Shown here piece after piece: positions 1 to 6,246 of a DNA stretch of 35,565 nucleotides; the stretch's first letter is position 1, and each line of letters starts with the position of its first letter. The position numbers were made by a program, and so were the translations under genes. The stretch lies in the NCBI GenBank assembly GCA_003151775.1, contig PLYK01000002.1, positions 1-35,565 of the forward strand, written 5' to 3'. The notes under the pieces are model-generated. The model saw nothing but the letters and a program-made list of their open reading frames with translations. It did not search any database and was not told the DNA's origin. Origin of the DNA: Geobacter sp. GTDB lineage: Bacteria > Desulfobacterota > Desulfuromonadia > Geobacterales > Pseudopelobacteraceae.

Positions 1-2
1 AC

Positions 3-137
3 AAGCCCTCTGATTCGGGTGCAGGGTGGGGATTGGCCATCATGCGTGAACGGGCGGAATCGGTGAGGGCGCGTTTCAGCCTGGATTCGAGACCCGGCCG
101 CGGCACCGTGCTTTCCGTCGAAACCGGGGAGGTGTGA
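3..137 (+). CDS. Sensor histidine kinase, C-terminal fragment (window edge)
   Basis: The window opens inside a reading frame (codons in phase with position 3) that ends at the TGA at 135-137. The 44 visible residues include GWGLAIMRERAESVRA followed by a segment ending SRPGRGTVLSVE. This is the last part of an HATPase_c domain (the G2 box region and final beta strand), and it looks most like the NarX/LiaS-type HisKA_3 kinases, where GLAIMRERA is typical. The rest of the kinase, including sensor and dimerisation domains, lies upstream of the window, so the signal it senses cannot be told. No response-regulator gene follows; the next 400 bp have no convincing gene. The ORF track misses it because it has no start codon in the window. 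Confidence 0.75.
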   Translation, partial: KPSDSGAGWGLAIMRERAESVRARFSLDSRPGRGTVLSVETGEV

Positions 138-266
138 TATAGGAGAGTGATCCATTACGGTTTCGTACGTCGGAACAGGGCCTCATGTCGGTACTTTTAA
201 ACATCTGATATTATGAATAAAATTAGTTTTGGGAGCTGTTTTGGACGTGAAAGTTGTGTTGATAAT

Positions 267-433
267 CTTGCAATAGAAAACATTGAAAAGAAAAACTATT
301 CAATTGAAAGTTGCATCGCTTCTCGCTATCGTTAAAAGACTTAAATAACAGAAAATGCAATGATACATGATATTTAATGCTGACTTAACATTCAACAGAA
401 TAAATATTCACACGTAATGTTTTCTATTGCAAG
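267..433. repeat. AT-rich element bounded by 18-bp perfect inverted repeats
   Basis: CTTGCAATAGAAAACATT at 267-284 is repeated as its exact reverse complement at 416-433, with about 130 bp of AT-rich DNA between. The stretch 138-563 has no convincing gene; the 105-aa minus-strand ORF there has no recognisable features. The arrangement suggests a small non-autonomous element (MITE-like) or a relic of one. A very long stem in an RNA leader is the alternative. No target-site duplication was identified. Confidence 0.5.
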
Positions 434-563
434 TTTTGGAGAGCAATTTGTTAAGCTCATAATGAGGTTAAAACTAAAATAATCTTTTATTATAAAGAGA
501 TAGCAGTCGCGACATGAGACCCAGTTTCGACGTACAAAACCTATTGGTAAGTGGGAGGGGCAG

Positions 564-755
564 ATGGACCAGGAGGCGTTGGAAAAAGGGAAAGTCAAAA
601 TGCACGAATTCGTTTCCGGCGGCTGTTTGGTTACGAGTGAGTCGAAGACCTTTCTTAACGACTGGTACCGTACCGACCGAAACCCATGCTTGGTTTGCAC
701 GATGGACAAAGACCAGTGCCCGTTCTACGCAAAAATTCGCTCTCGGTCACAGTGA
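564..755 (+). CDS. Small cysteine-containing hypothetical protein (63 aa)
   Basis: The ATG at 564 has a good Shine-Dalgarno sequence (GGGAGGGG, 4-5 nt upstream), which favours this frame over the overlapping 129-aa ORF that starts at 514. The protein is acidic to neutral, with no signal peptide or membrane helix. Cysteines occur as GGCLV near residue 20 and as CLVC...DQCPFY near the C-terminus, so a bound metal or a redox pair is possible. I do not recognise a named family. It stands alone, preceded by AT-rich DNA and followed at 870-890 by a short G+C hairpin (CCCCGC...GCGGGG) before the IS3 element. Its function is unknown. Confidence 0.5.
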   Translation: MDQEALEKGKVKMHEFVSGGCLVTSESKTFLNDWYRTDRNPCLVCTMDKDQCPFYAKIRSRSQ

Positions 756-1003
756 CGCCCCGACCACCCCACCCAACCCCTGCACCGACAGGAACACCAC
801 CACCCCAAAATCACACAGAAACGACCCCAGAACGAACGAAAGCCCGCAACGGATGCCGCAGGCTTGCTTGACCCCGCAGAGGCGGGGAATAGGGTGCGTT
901 TAAACAAACGACACTAAAGTTGCATAGGATTCCGAACAATATAGTGGACCCCATTTCCTGGACAATAGTTTAAGATGGTGCCTGCGATAAAAAGGAGCAG
1001 GCA

Positions 1004-1297
1004 ATGAGCGAACGGAAACGCAAAAGCTTCACCAGTCAGTACAAGACAAAAGTGGCACTTGAAGCGATCCGAGGCGTCAAGACTGTGAACGAAATCGCCC
1101 AGGAATTTGGTGTCCACCCGACTCAGGTCGGCGAATGGAAACGAGAACTGCTCGCTCATGCGCCCACCGTTTTTGAGACTAAGCGCGGTCCTAAAACCGA
1201 TGATCCGTCAGCCAGCCCTGAGCGACTTTATTCCGAGATCGGTCGGTTGAAGATGGAGTTGGACTGGCTTAAAAAAAAGTCCGGGATCGACCAATAG
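1004..1297 (+). CDS. IS3-family transposase OrfA
   Basis: This 97-aa protein is the DNA-binding half of an IS3-type transposase. The N-terminal helix-turn-helix is visible as YKTKVALEAIRGVKTVNEIAQEFGVHPTQVGEWKRELL (about residues 11-46), followed by a leucine-zipper-like helix (RLYSEIGRLKMELDWLKKKSG) that mediates OrfA and OrfAB dimerisation. An AGGAG sits 7 nt before the ATG. The last codons contain a run of eight A residues, the usual site for -1 programmed frameshifting into orfB. In the family OrfA binds the terminal inverted repeats and modulates transposition by the OrfAB fusion. Confidence 0.9.
   Translation: MSERKRKSFTSQYKTKVALEAIRGVKTVNEIAQEFGVHPTQVGEWKRELLAHAPTVFETKRGPKTDDPSASPERLYSEIGRLKMELDWLKKKSGIDQ
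1269..1280 (+). promoter_or_regulatory. Probable -1 programmed ribosomal frameshift site (A8 run)
   Basis: TTAAAAAAAAGT lies near the end of orfA. The frame one base back is open from here through the orfB start at 1333, so a -1 slip would yield the OrfAB fusion usual for IS3 elements. This is inferred from the A-run and the phase relation; no stimulatory hairpin was modelled. Confidence 0.6.
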
Positions 1298-1332
1298 CGG
1301 ATCGCAGACCTTGGGTTAGCCTGCTTGATCCC

Positions 1333-2222
1333 ATGGCGCTAACCCGGCAATGCGTACTAGCTGGCATCGCCCGTTCAACCGTTTATGCTCCACGTTTAGC
1401 CGCTGTCCCGGACAACTTGGAGTTAATGCTTCTCACATTGATTGATGCCGAGTATACGCGTCACCCGTTCTACGGTAGTCGCAGGATGGTGGTACATCTG
1501 GGCAAAGCCGGGCATCTGGTCAATCGTAAGCGGGTTCAACGGCTAATGGGGTTTCTGGGGCTGGCTGGCATGGCACCAGGCCCCTGTACCAGCAAGCCTC
1601 ACCCTCAGCACAAGATTTATCCGTACCTGCTCAGAGCGTTAATGTGACACGGCCCAACCAGGTCTGGAGTACCGATATCACGTATGTCCGCCTGGCACGT
1701 GGATTTGCCTATCTGGCAGCAGTAATCGACTGGTACTCGCGGAAAGTGCTGGCATGGCGATTGTCGAACACACTGGACAGCGATTTCTGTGTTGACTGCC
1801 TGGAGCAGTCGCTACGGACTTACGGCACGCCAGACATTTTCAATACTGACCAAGGCTGCCAGTTCACAAGTGATGCCTTTACCGGCGTCCTGAAGTTGCA
1901 CGACATTGCTATCAGCATGGACGGACGCGGTCGGGCGCTGGATAATATCTTCGTAGAACGGCTCTGGCGCAGCGTCAAGCACGAGGATGTGTACCTAAAA
2001 GGGTACGTCGACATGCTCGGATTACAGTGGGGCCTGGCCGAGTATTTCAAGTTTTACAACACGGAGCGGCCCCATCAATCGTTGGGCAACCGTACACCAG
2101 TTGAGGTCTACCACACGGCCAGCGGCGGCGGAGCAAGAATCGTAGACAAGTTTGTTGAGCGTAAAACCACGCTCAAAATCGGGGCAGCGCCGGTCAGCTG
2201 CGCGACCGGGGCACCACCTTAA
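1333..2222 (+). pseudogene. IS3-family transposase OrfB, frameshifted
   Basis: The rve/DDE integrase half of the transposase is split between two frames: 1333-1647 (helical N-terminal part, MALTRQCVLAGIARSTVY...) and 1644-2222 (catalytic core). The core retains the DDE triad: the first D in VWSTDITYV, the second in FNTDQGCQFTS, and E in IFVERLWRSVKHED, followed by YNTERPHQSLGNRTP. Around 1638-1646 the reading CTCAGAGCGTTAATGTGACACGG drops out of frame at a TGA one base away from the continuing frame, which fits a single-base indel. Without correction no full OrfAB can be made, so the copy is likely dead unless the indel is a sequencing error. Confidence 0.85.
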
Positions 2223-2257
2223 ATTCGATGTTTTATTGTCTTGACTATAGGGTCCAC

Positions 2258-2422
2258 TCAAGAGAATGGGCAAGAAAGTGGAAAATACTTGATGAATCAT
2301 ACGAATATGCTGTCCTGGGGTTAGAAAAACTTGGGAAAAGAATTGCTACTTCATTTCTTGAATTCGTTAAAGTGAAGTTTTCATTTTCACCGGAGGAGAC
2401 ATTTTATAAGGAGATGGGCTGA
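2258..2422 (+). pseudogene. C-terminal fragment of an unidentified gene, cut by the IS3 element
   Basis: Immediately after the IS right end an open frame continues to a TGA at 2422. It encodes about 54 residues with a plausible amphipathic, charged composition (REWARKWKILDESYEYAVLGLEKL...). The ORF track starts it inside the IS at 2228 with a weak start, so the piece looks like the tail of a gene whose 5' part was lost at the IS insertion. I do not recognise the family, and no matching N-terminal part is visible left of the IS. Confidence 0.35.
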
Positions 2423-2424
2423 TT

Positions 2425-2622
2425 TCACTGAATGCCCCACACGAGGCGAGTATCTGAATCCAGCAAAAGATCGAGGCAGGCCAGCTCGTCGTCGAAAGGG
2501 GTCAGGGGGTCCCGGGAATCGACAATGTCGCCCAGGGAAACGTGCTCCGCCTCGGGCTTGTAGGCGAGGAAGGCCCGGACCATGGACAGGTCACCGTGTA
2601 TGTCGCCGATTATGATTGCCAT
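2425..2622 (-). pseudogene. Calcineurin-like metallophosphoesterase, N-terminal fragment
   Basis: The product begins MAIIIGDIHGD and continues with LGDIVDS, which are metallophosphoesterase blocks I (GDxHG) and II (GDxxD). The next block, normally WGNHE or WGNHD, is broken: the frame reads TRLVWGIQ and stops. Only about 65 of the expected 200 or more residues remain, so the metal site is incomplete. The start overlaps the end of the upstream small membrane protein gene (TGATG), so it was the last gene of the minus-strand operon. The truncation point lies beside the IS3-disrupted fragment, suggesting deletion linked to that insertion. The closest type is the PrpE/Ap4A-hydrolase-like class. Confidence 0.6.
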
Positions 2623-2873
2623 CACGGCATCCCCATGAAGTGCAAAAACAATGTTAACCCGCCAACACTCACCACGAAAACAACCCAGCCAACCGCCGCC
2701 GCAACCAAAGCATCTTTATCTTTGTCAGTTCGTGTACAAGCTGCCATACCAAATATCAGCGCACACACCGCCGCAGATATCCCGATAGTCCAGTACAGGA
2801 CTGGCCTGAGGTATGGCCCCAACATGAGGAAGGGTATCCGGATTTTGAAGCCTCGACTTGGCATATCCCTCAA
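2622..2873 (-). CDS. Small two-helix membrane protein
   Basis: The 83-aa product has two hydrophobic segments: PVLYWTIGISAAVCALIFGMAAC (about 24-46) and AAAVGWVVFVVSVGGLTLFLHFMG (about 58-81). A short charged loop, RTDKDKD, joins them. It is probably an inner-membrane hairpin with both ends on the same side. The TTG start overlaps the stop of the upstream phosphoesterase gene by 4 nt; an ATG at 2864 is an alternative start. Tight overlaps on both sides place it in the same transcript as the two phosphoesterases and the DUF2384 protein. The family is unknown. In this setting it could be a membrane effector, an anchor or an immunity factor, but nothing in the sequence decides between them. Confidence 0.6.
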   Translation of the reverse strand: MRDMPSRGFKIRIPFLMLGPYLRPVLYWTIGISAAVCALIFGMAACTRTDKDKDALVAAAVGWVVFVVSVGGLTLFLHFMGMP

Positions 2874-3673
2874 TCAACCGTCAACAACCGCTCAATCCGC
2901 GGTTTCTCGTACTCCGCCCCGGCGGTGAACACTCGCAGATTCGGCAGGATTTCAGCGTAACCTGAGCTATGCGTATGCCCGCAGTAGACCGAGATATCAA
3001 TAAGTGGGTAGTTCAGCGCGAACTCTCGCAATACCTCTCCGGTAGCTCGGCATCCGAAGTGAGGCAGGTACTCATCCGTTGAGTTCTTCCCCAGGTACCA
3101 GCAGGCCTCAGAGAAAGGAGGAACGTGCAGGGCGACGATGATCTTTCGGTATGATGCATCGATAGCTCGCGTCAGCTGCCCCCGCAGGTGCGCTGCGGCA
3201 TCATCGCCCAACTCATGCTGGACCTCCAGCCGGGCCCTCTTTGACGGTTTCACCAGCTCCTTGATCCGGTAATAGTCGTTGATCATCACCTCTGATCCCT
3301 CCGGATCTCCCATCCGGCCATCGGCCAGGCCCTCGTGGCCGACCAGGCAGGTGGTGTAGGTGAGGGGGATGCAGGCAGGGCAAGCCGATAGCCAGGTCAA
3401 GAGTGGGGTCTCTGATATCAGCTTACCAACGGCATCGTTAACCTCGCGGATTGAGGACCCGTAGTAGTCATGGTTGCCAAGGACAAAATAGACCGGCATC
3501 TGCAGGGTCGTCGCGAAGTGATCGAGATACCGTGTGATATTGAGCGAGGTTGCTATGTCCCCAGTGATCAACACAGCATCGGCGCCGGACGTGCGGATAT
3601 CGGCGCAGAGGCGGTTGACCTCTTCGCGGCCCACGAAGTTGAGATGTATGTCGGTTAGCCAGGCGAGTTGCAT
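2870..3673 (-). CDS. Calcineurin-like metallophosphoesterase (267 aa), in the toxin position of a DUF2384 operon
   Basis: All the metal-binding blocks of the family are present: DIH at residues 8-10, GD at 38-39 (LITGDIA), GNHD at 66-69, a single H in VALHVPPF, and GHTH near the C-terminus (VYCGHTHSSG). The protein should therefore be a soluble two-metal phosphatase, phosphodiesterase or nuclease; the substrate cannot be told. There is no signal peptide. Its ATG shares one base with the stop of the upstream DUF2384 gene (TAATG), so the two are translationally coupled. In the usual locus a DUF2384 protein is followed by a RES-domain toxin, so by position this enzyme is a candidate effector. 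It could instead be a nucleotide-signal hydrolase with a housekeeping role. Confidence 0.85.
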   Translation of the reverse strand: MQLAWLTDIHLNFVGREEVNRLCADIRTSGADAVLITGDIATSLNITRYLDHFATTLQMPVYFVLGNHDYYGSSIREVNDAVGKLISETPLLTWLSACPACIPLTYTTCLVGHEGLADGRMGDPEGSEVMINDYYRIKELVKPSKRARLEVQHELGDDAAAHLRGQLTRAIDASYRKIIVALHVPPFSEACWYLGKNSTDEYLPHFGCRATGEVLREFALNYPLIDISVYCGHTHSSGYAEILPNLRVFTAGAEYEKPRIERLLTVD

Positions 3674-4422
3674 TAGGAATAAACCCCGTATTCGATGCGG
3701 GTCAATATTGCCAGGACCGATTTTACTCCTTCGTCGGTATCGAGCAAATCAGCAGGGACCTTGCCGCCAAGGGCCGGAATAGGAGAGTTGAGCCATTGAT
3801 TAGCATTATCAGGGGTTTCAAGGACCTCTATTGCACATGCCAAAACATCATCTCTCTCAATTATCCTTGCCATACGCCGTTTCGCTGTCCTGATTAGCAT
3901 TGTGAAGCGAGCTTCCGCATCAATCATCTCGTCAGAGTATATTCCTGATCCAGTATCTTCTGGAAAATTGTCCCATCCTCCGTCTTCTTTGACTATTTTA
4001 ACGAGATGTCTCTTCGCAAACGCCAGCACGCGCATATCCTCTTCACTGAGTTCATAATCAAAATTCCTCACCTTCCGCCCAACGTCCGGCCCGAAGTCGG
4101 TATCCACAGGATCAGACATATTCTCTGGTGTGATACTGGCGAGCAATTCTAAGCCACGCTCCTTCTTACCTAAGCCTCTTTTTGCCCGAATTATGAAGCG
4201 AGCTTTCGCGTCAACCCCCTCCAACATTTCCAACAGTTGGTCATCCTCCAGGTTGTACAGATCCGGAGGACATTCTTTTGACCCGATAGGAGAGACTATG
4301 AATTGCAGTTTATGTTTCTCAATGACCGCCATAAGCATCTGCCCCAGACGCATGTCCGGGTACTTCTCCCAAACCGCCTGGAGTTTTGCCATAACTGCCG
4401 GTATGCGCGATTTATCCCTCAT
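3673..4422 (-). CDS. Xre/MbcA/ParS toxin-binding (DUF2384) domain protein, atypical long form
   Basis: The last 50 residues (LETPDNANQWLNSPIPALGG...DLLDTDEGVKSVLAILTRIEYGVYS) are a textbook DUF2384 domain, the part of Xre/MbcA/ParS antitoxins that binds RES toxins. The N-terminus (RIPAVMAKLQAVWEKYPDMRLGQMLM...LYNLEDDQLLEML) resembles a small domain common in mobile and TA-like loci (W-x-PDxRLGQ ... ED-x-LL). The middle (about 90-195) is charged, helical and unrecognised. Normal antitoxins are about 120-150 aa; this one is about 249. I prefer the start MRDKSRIP at 4422, overlapping the upstream stop, over the tracked start at 4473. No Xre-type HTH is obvious. The gene is directly coupled to a metallophosphoesterase rather than a RES gene. 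Role: probable antitoxin or regulator (inference). Confidence 0.75.
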   Translation of the reverse strand: MRDKSRIPAVMAKLQAVWEKYPDMRLGQMLMAVIEKHKLQFIVSPIGSKECPPDLYNLEDDQLLEMLEGVDAKARFIIRAKRGLGKKERGLELLASITPENMSDPVDTDFGPDVGRKVRNFDYELSEEDMRVLAFAKRHLVKIVKEDGGWDNFPEDTGSGIYSDEMIDAEARFTMLIRTAKRRMARIIERDDVLACAIEVLETPDNANQWLNSPIPALGGKVPADLLDTDEGVKSVLAILTRIEYGVYS

Positions 4423-4711
4423 TTGCATCGTCACCGTGTTCCCTGATGTCCTTTTCGAGTTTTTCAAACGCATAATCCGGCACGCGGTCTCCCGCTTCCC
4501 GGTGACGGCGCAGGTGCTCTATCATCTCAGTACGTGAGTCGGTATTGAAATTAGTATGGAATATTGCGCCATTCATACACTCGAATGGGCTACCCTTTTC
4601 GTGATGATGTACTTCGGTTGTCGGCATAAACTGACAGAGCATGCAGGTAATTCCGCCTTCGACATCGTAAAACACATAAACATCACTACTCACAAAACGA
4701 GCTAAAGCCAT
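4412..4711 (-). CDS. Small Cys/His protein in the DUF2384-phosphoesterase operon
   Basis: The ATG at 4711 overlaps the stop of the upstream zinc-finger gene by 10 nt, which favours it over the tracked 126-aa start. The resulting 99-aa protein begins MALARFVSSDVYVFYD and has CMLCQF, then HHHEKG, then FECMNG. These candidate metal ligands (C-x2-C...H-x-H...C) fit a small zinc-binding fold. The second half is a charged helix (RTEMIEHLRRHREAGDRVPDYAFEKLEKDI). Its stop overlaps the DUF2384 start. I do not recognise a family. The overlaps imply co-translation and perhaps a complex with its neighbours. Confidence 0.6.
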   Translation of the reverse strand: MALARFVSSDVYVFYDVEGGITCMLCQFMPTTEVHHHEKGSPFECMNGAIFHTNFNTDSRTEMIEHLRRHREAGDRVPDYAFEKLEKDIREHGDDANEG

Positions 4712-5034
4712 TTCTTCTTCCGATCCATCAGCGGCAACGAGCGGGGCGTGTTGTACCAAATGTCGTATTGCGGTACGACAATCACTGACCACTGATCCTC
4801 TATAAATTCAGCTTCTACAGTACCTTCATCCCTATTGACCCCCACAGTTACAGCGTTTAGCTTTCTATGCAACTCCTCTATGTGAGGAATCGAGATCACA
4901 TAATCATGGCAAGCAGGGCACCGGCGTACCCTGATATCTCTGAGCACGATGTTGAGGATCATAAACCCGCCCACGGCGTAGTACGTGTCGTCTCGGGTCT
5001 CAATCAGCTCACTGTTACAGGTCAGGCATTTCAT
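4702..5034 (-). CDS. YgiT/MqsA-type zinc-finger protein
   Basis: The first 50 residues show the YgiT-type pattern: MKCLTCNSEL, a hydrophobic strand region (GGFMILNIVLRDIRVRRC), then CPACHDYVISI. Two CxxC pairs thus frame a beta region, as in the MqsA antitoxin N-terminal zinc domain and in stand-alone YgiT-type proteins that sit in TA-like loci. The C-terminal half (about 60-110) lacks the MqsA HTH and is unrecognised. It is the first gene of the operon. GGAGG-like sequences precede the start, and a 17-bp inverted repeat (GACAAC-5-GTTGTC) lies 66 bp upstream. The function is probably regulatory or antitoxin-like, by family analogy only. Confidence 0.65.
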   Translation of the reverse strand: MKCLTCNSELIETRDDTYYAVGGFMILNIVLRDIRVRRCPACHDYVISIPHIEELHRKLNAVTVGVNRDEGTVEAEFIEDQWSVIVVPQYDIWYNTPRSLPLMDRKKKWL

Positions 5035-5099
5035 CCCCCATTTTGTATCATCCCTCCCTGCCGGTCAACCGATAAGTTACCGGGAAATCAGGCTTCTTC

Positions 5100-5116
5100 G
5101 ACAACCTATTGTTGTC
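5100..5116. promoter_or_regulatory. Inverted repeat, candidate operator of the minus-strand operon
   Basis: GACAACCTATTGTTGTC has perfect 6-bp arms and a 5-bp spacer and lies 66 bp upstream of the first operon gene. Autoregulation through such a repeat would suit a TA-like operon. No clear -35/-10 pair was assigned. The rest of 5035-5339 holds no credible gene. Confidence 0.35.
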
Positions 5117-5339
5117 ACTTTGGTCAATCGAGTGAGGTTATATGGGGGTTTTCGTGTGCAGGTTTGTCGTGGATATTTTGAGGATATTTCGTAAGGAGGG
5201 GGAGGGTGGTTGAAGATTAAACCATGAGTATAATACTGTTGGTTAAATGCTGTGCAGGCCCGGCGCCGGGGGACGGTGGGGTGGGGAAAACGCGAGACTG
5301 GCGGTCAGTAGTGACGGGGTCAGAGTGCAGGGGACTCCA

Positions 5340-5837
5340 TTACAGCAGCTCTCTACCGACTGGCTTGCTATCCAGCCAGGCGAGATCTTCTGCGCTGATC
5401 TCAGCCGATGCGTCACATTGATCCAGTAGCTCGTCCAGGCTGTAATGCGGGCGCGGCCCGCCGCTTTCAATCTCTAATTTGTTGCGAATCTTTGCGAGCC
5501 CTTCAAGAGACCACATCGAGTTAACCGGAGGTTCTCCATTGAACTCCCTTGATGGCCTTGTAGGCCAACTATCCGCGAGATCTGGCCGTTTCAGGCAGGA
5601 GCAATGGAGAATTTCATAGATAGTGACAATATGTAGCGCTCTCGTGACCATGTCCGTTTTCGATGGTAATGGTCTTTTCCCGGACCCGTATTCAGCCAGT
5701 ATTTCTCGACTGTCAGTGGCGATGCCTAGCAATTTGCATCGCTGTTCAACCGTAAGTTCCCAGGCATCAAATACTTTTGAGACCAACTGGCCAAGTTCTA
5801 TGCGAGCAGACTTATCGAGATCAGTATTTTTTCCCAT
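5340..5837 (-). CDS. Xre/MbcA/ParS-like antitoxin-family protein, without a RES partner
   Basis: The N-terminal half (ELGQLVSKVFDAWELTVEQRCKLLGIATDSREILAEY) matches the Xre-like HTH of MbcA/ParS antitoxins (W-x-L-T-x-x-Q-x-x-x-LLG). The following TRALHIVTIYEILHCSC and WPTRPSREFNGEPPVNSMW...GLAKIRNKLE match the DUF2384-type region (a W-x-x-x-PN-x-x-F-x-G-x-x-P variant). The C-terminal 50 residues (PRPHYSLDELLDQCDASAEISAEDLAWLDSKPVGRELL) are an extension; 'LDELL..C' followed by a W-D motif resembles the end of other TA-associated proteins. The family normally neutralises a RES-domain NAD-consuming toxin, but no RES gene follows. It may therefore be an orphan, a regulator of the nearby operon, or paired with an unrecognised partner. 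No clear Shine-Dalgarno sequence is present. Confidence 0.65.
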   Translation of the reverse strand: MGKNTDLDKSARIELGQLVSKVFDAWELTVEQRCKLLGIATDSREILAEYGSGKRPLPSKTDMVTRALHIVTIYEILHCSCLKRPDLADSWPTRPSREFNGEPPVNSMWSLEGLAKIRNKLEIESGGPRPHYSLDELLDQCDASAEISAEDLAWLDSKPVGRELL

Positions 5838-5929
5838 ACATTTATCATAATCAAAAACATGGACTCTGCAAGGTTTTCGTGTGCAGGCCCAGTCCCGGGT
5901 GGTTTTCGCGAGAACGCCGGACCGCGGCA

Positions 5930-5952
5930 GTTACTCGAAAATTTCGAATAAC
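5930..5952. promoter_or_regulatory. Near-perfect 23-bp palindrome, candidate operator
   Basis: GTTACTCGAAAATTTCGAATAAC is symmetric about position 5941, with only one non-matching pair outside the central base. It lies about 90 bp upstream of the Xre/MbcA/ParS-like gene (minus strand) in a stretch without genes (5838-6246). An HTH protein such as that one could bind it, but this is inference. Confidence 0.4.
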
Positions 5953-6082
5953 TGGATCATGGCACCTGTCAGGTCTGGTCCCCGTGATGTTTTCGGGGGA
6001 TGGTGATGTCAGTGCCTCCAGTCTGTGGAGGAAAGTCAATTGTCGACATGATCATATGGAATATGGTAGAAGTTAATCATGT

Positions 6083-6246
6083 CAGTATCTTCTACGCATC
6101 TTTAAGATCTGTGTACCGTGGGGCTGAGTAATGTCTATTTTTTGCTTTACATCGAAAGCGATTATTGATATAAAAATAGATAACACACCCGCCATGCCTC
6201 TCAACGATGCACACTTTGGTGGGTTTTTTACGTCTAGGGGCTGCCA
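6083..6246 (+). ncRNA. Candidate structured RNA upstream of the Abi_2/AbiF-type gene
   Basis: This 160-bp stretch has no ORF on either strand. It ends in a stem-loop, ACCCGCCA (6187-6194) with TGGTGGGT (6217-6224), followed by a T6 run, just 17 bp before the Abi start. A terminator directly in front of the gene implies a short transcript ending there. AbiF-type HEPN proteins are reported to be encoded with an upstream RNA that acts as antitoxin, and position and structure here fit that. The 5' end is not determined; the AT-rich sequence around 6130-6180 may contain the promoter. Confidence 0.45.
6187..6229 (+). terminator. Rho-independent terminator upstream of the Abi gene
   Basis: An 8-bp stem with one G-U pair (ACCCGCCA/TGGTGGGT) encloses a 22-nt loop and is followed by TTTTTT. 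It probably forms the 3' end of the candidate RNA rather than ending an upstream protein gene, since none is present. Confidence 0.6.

Larger units (their letters stand above)
945..2256 (+). mobile_element. IS3-family insertion sequence (about 1.3 kb), probably inactive
   Basis: The element has the typical IS3 layout: imperfect terminal inverted repeats, orfA and orfB, with orfB in the -1 phase. The left end TGGACCCCATTTCCTGGACAAT (945-966) matches the reverse complement of 2235-2256 at 16 of 22 positions. The transposase carries the DDE residues, but orfB is split by a frameshift near 1640. No clear target duplication flanks the ends. The right end abuts a coding-like fragment (2258-2422), so insertion or later deletion has probably removed part of a host gene. 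Confidence 0.85.

Noticed and set aside
514-903. 129-aa plus-strand ORF overlapping the small Cys protein
   Set aside because: No Shine-Dalgarno sequence and Pro/Thr/Arg-rich tail; the overlapping 63-aa frame has a strong ribosome site and better composition.
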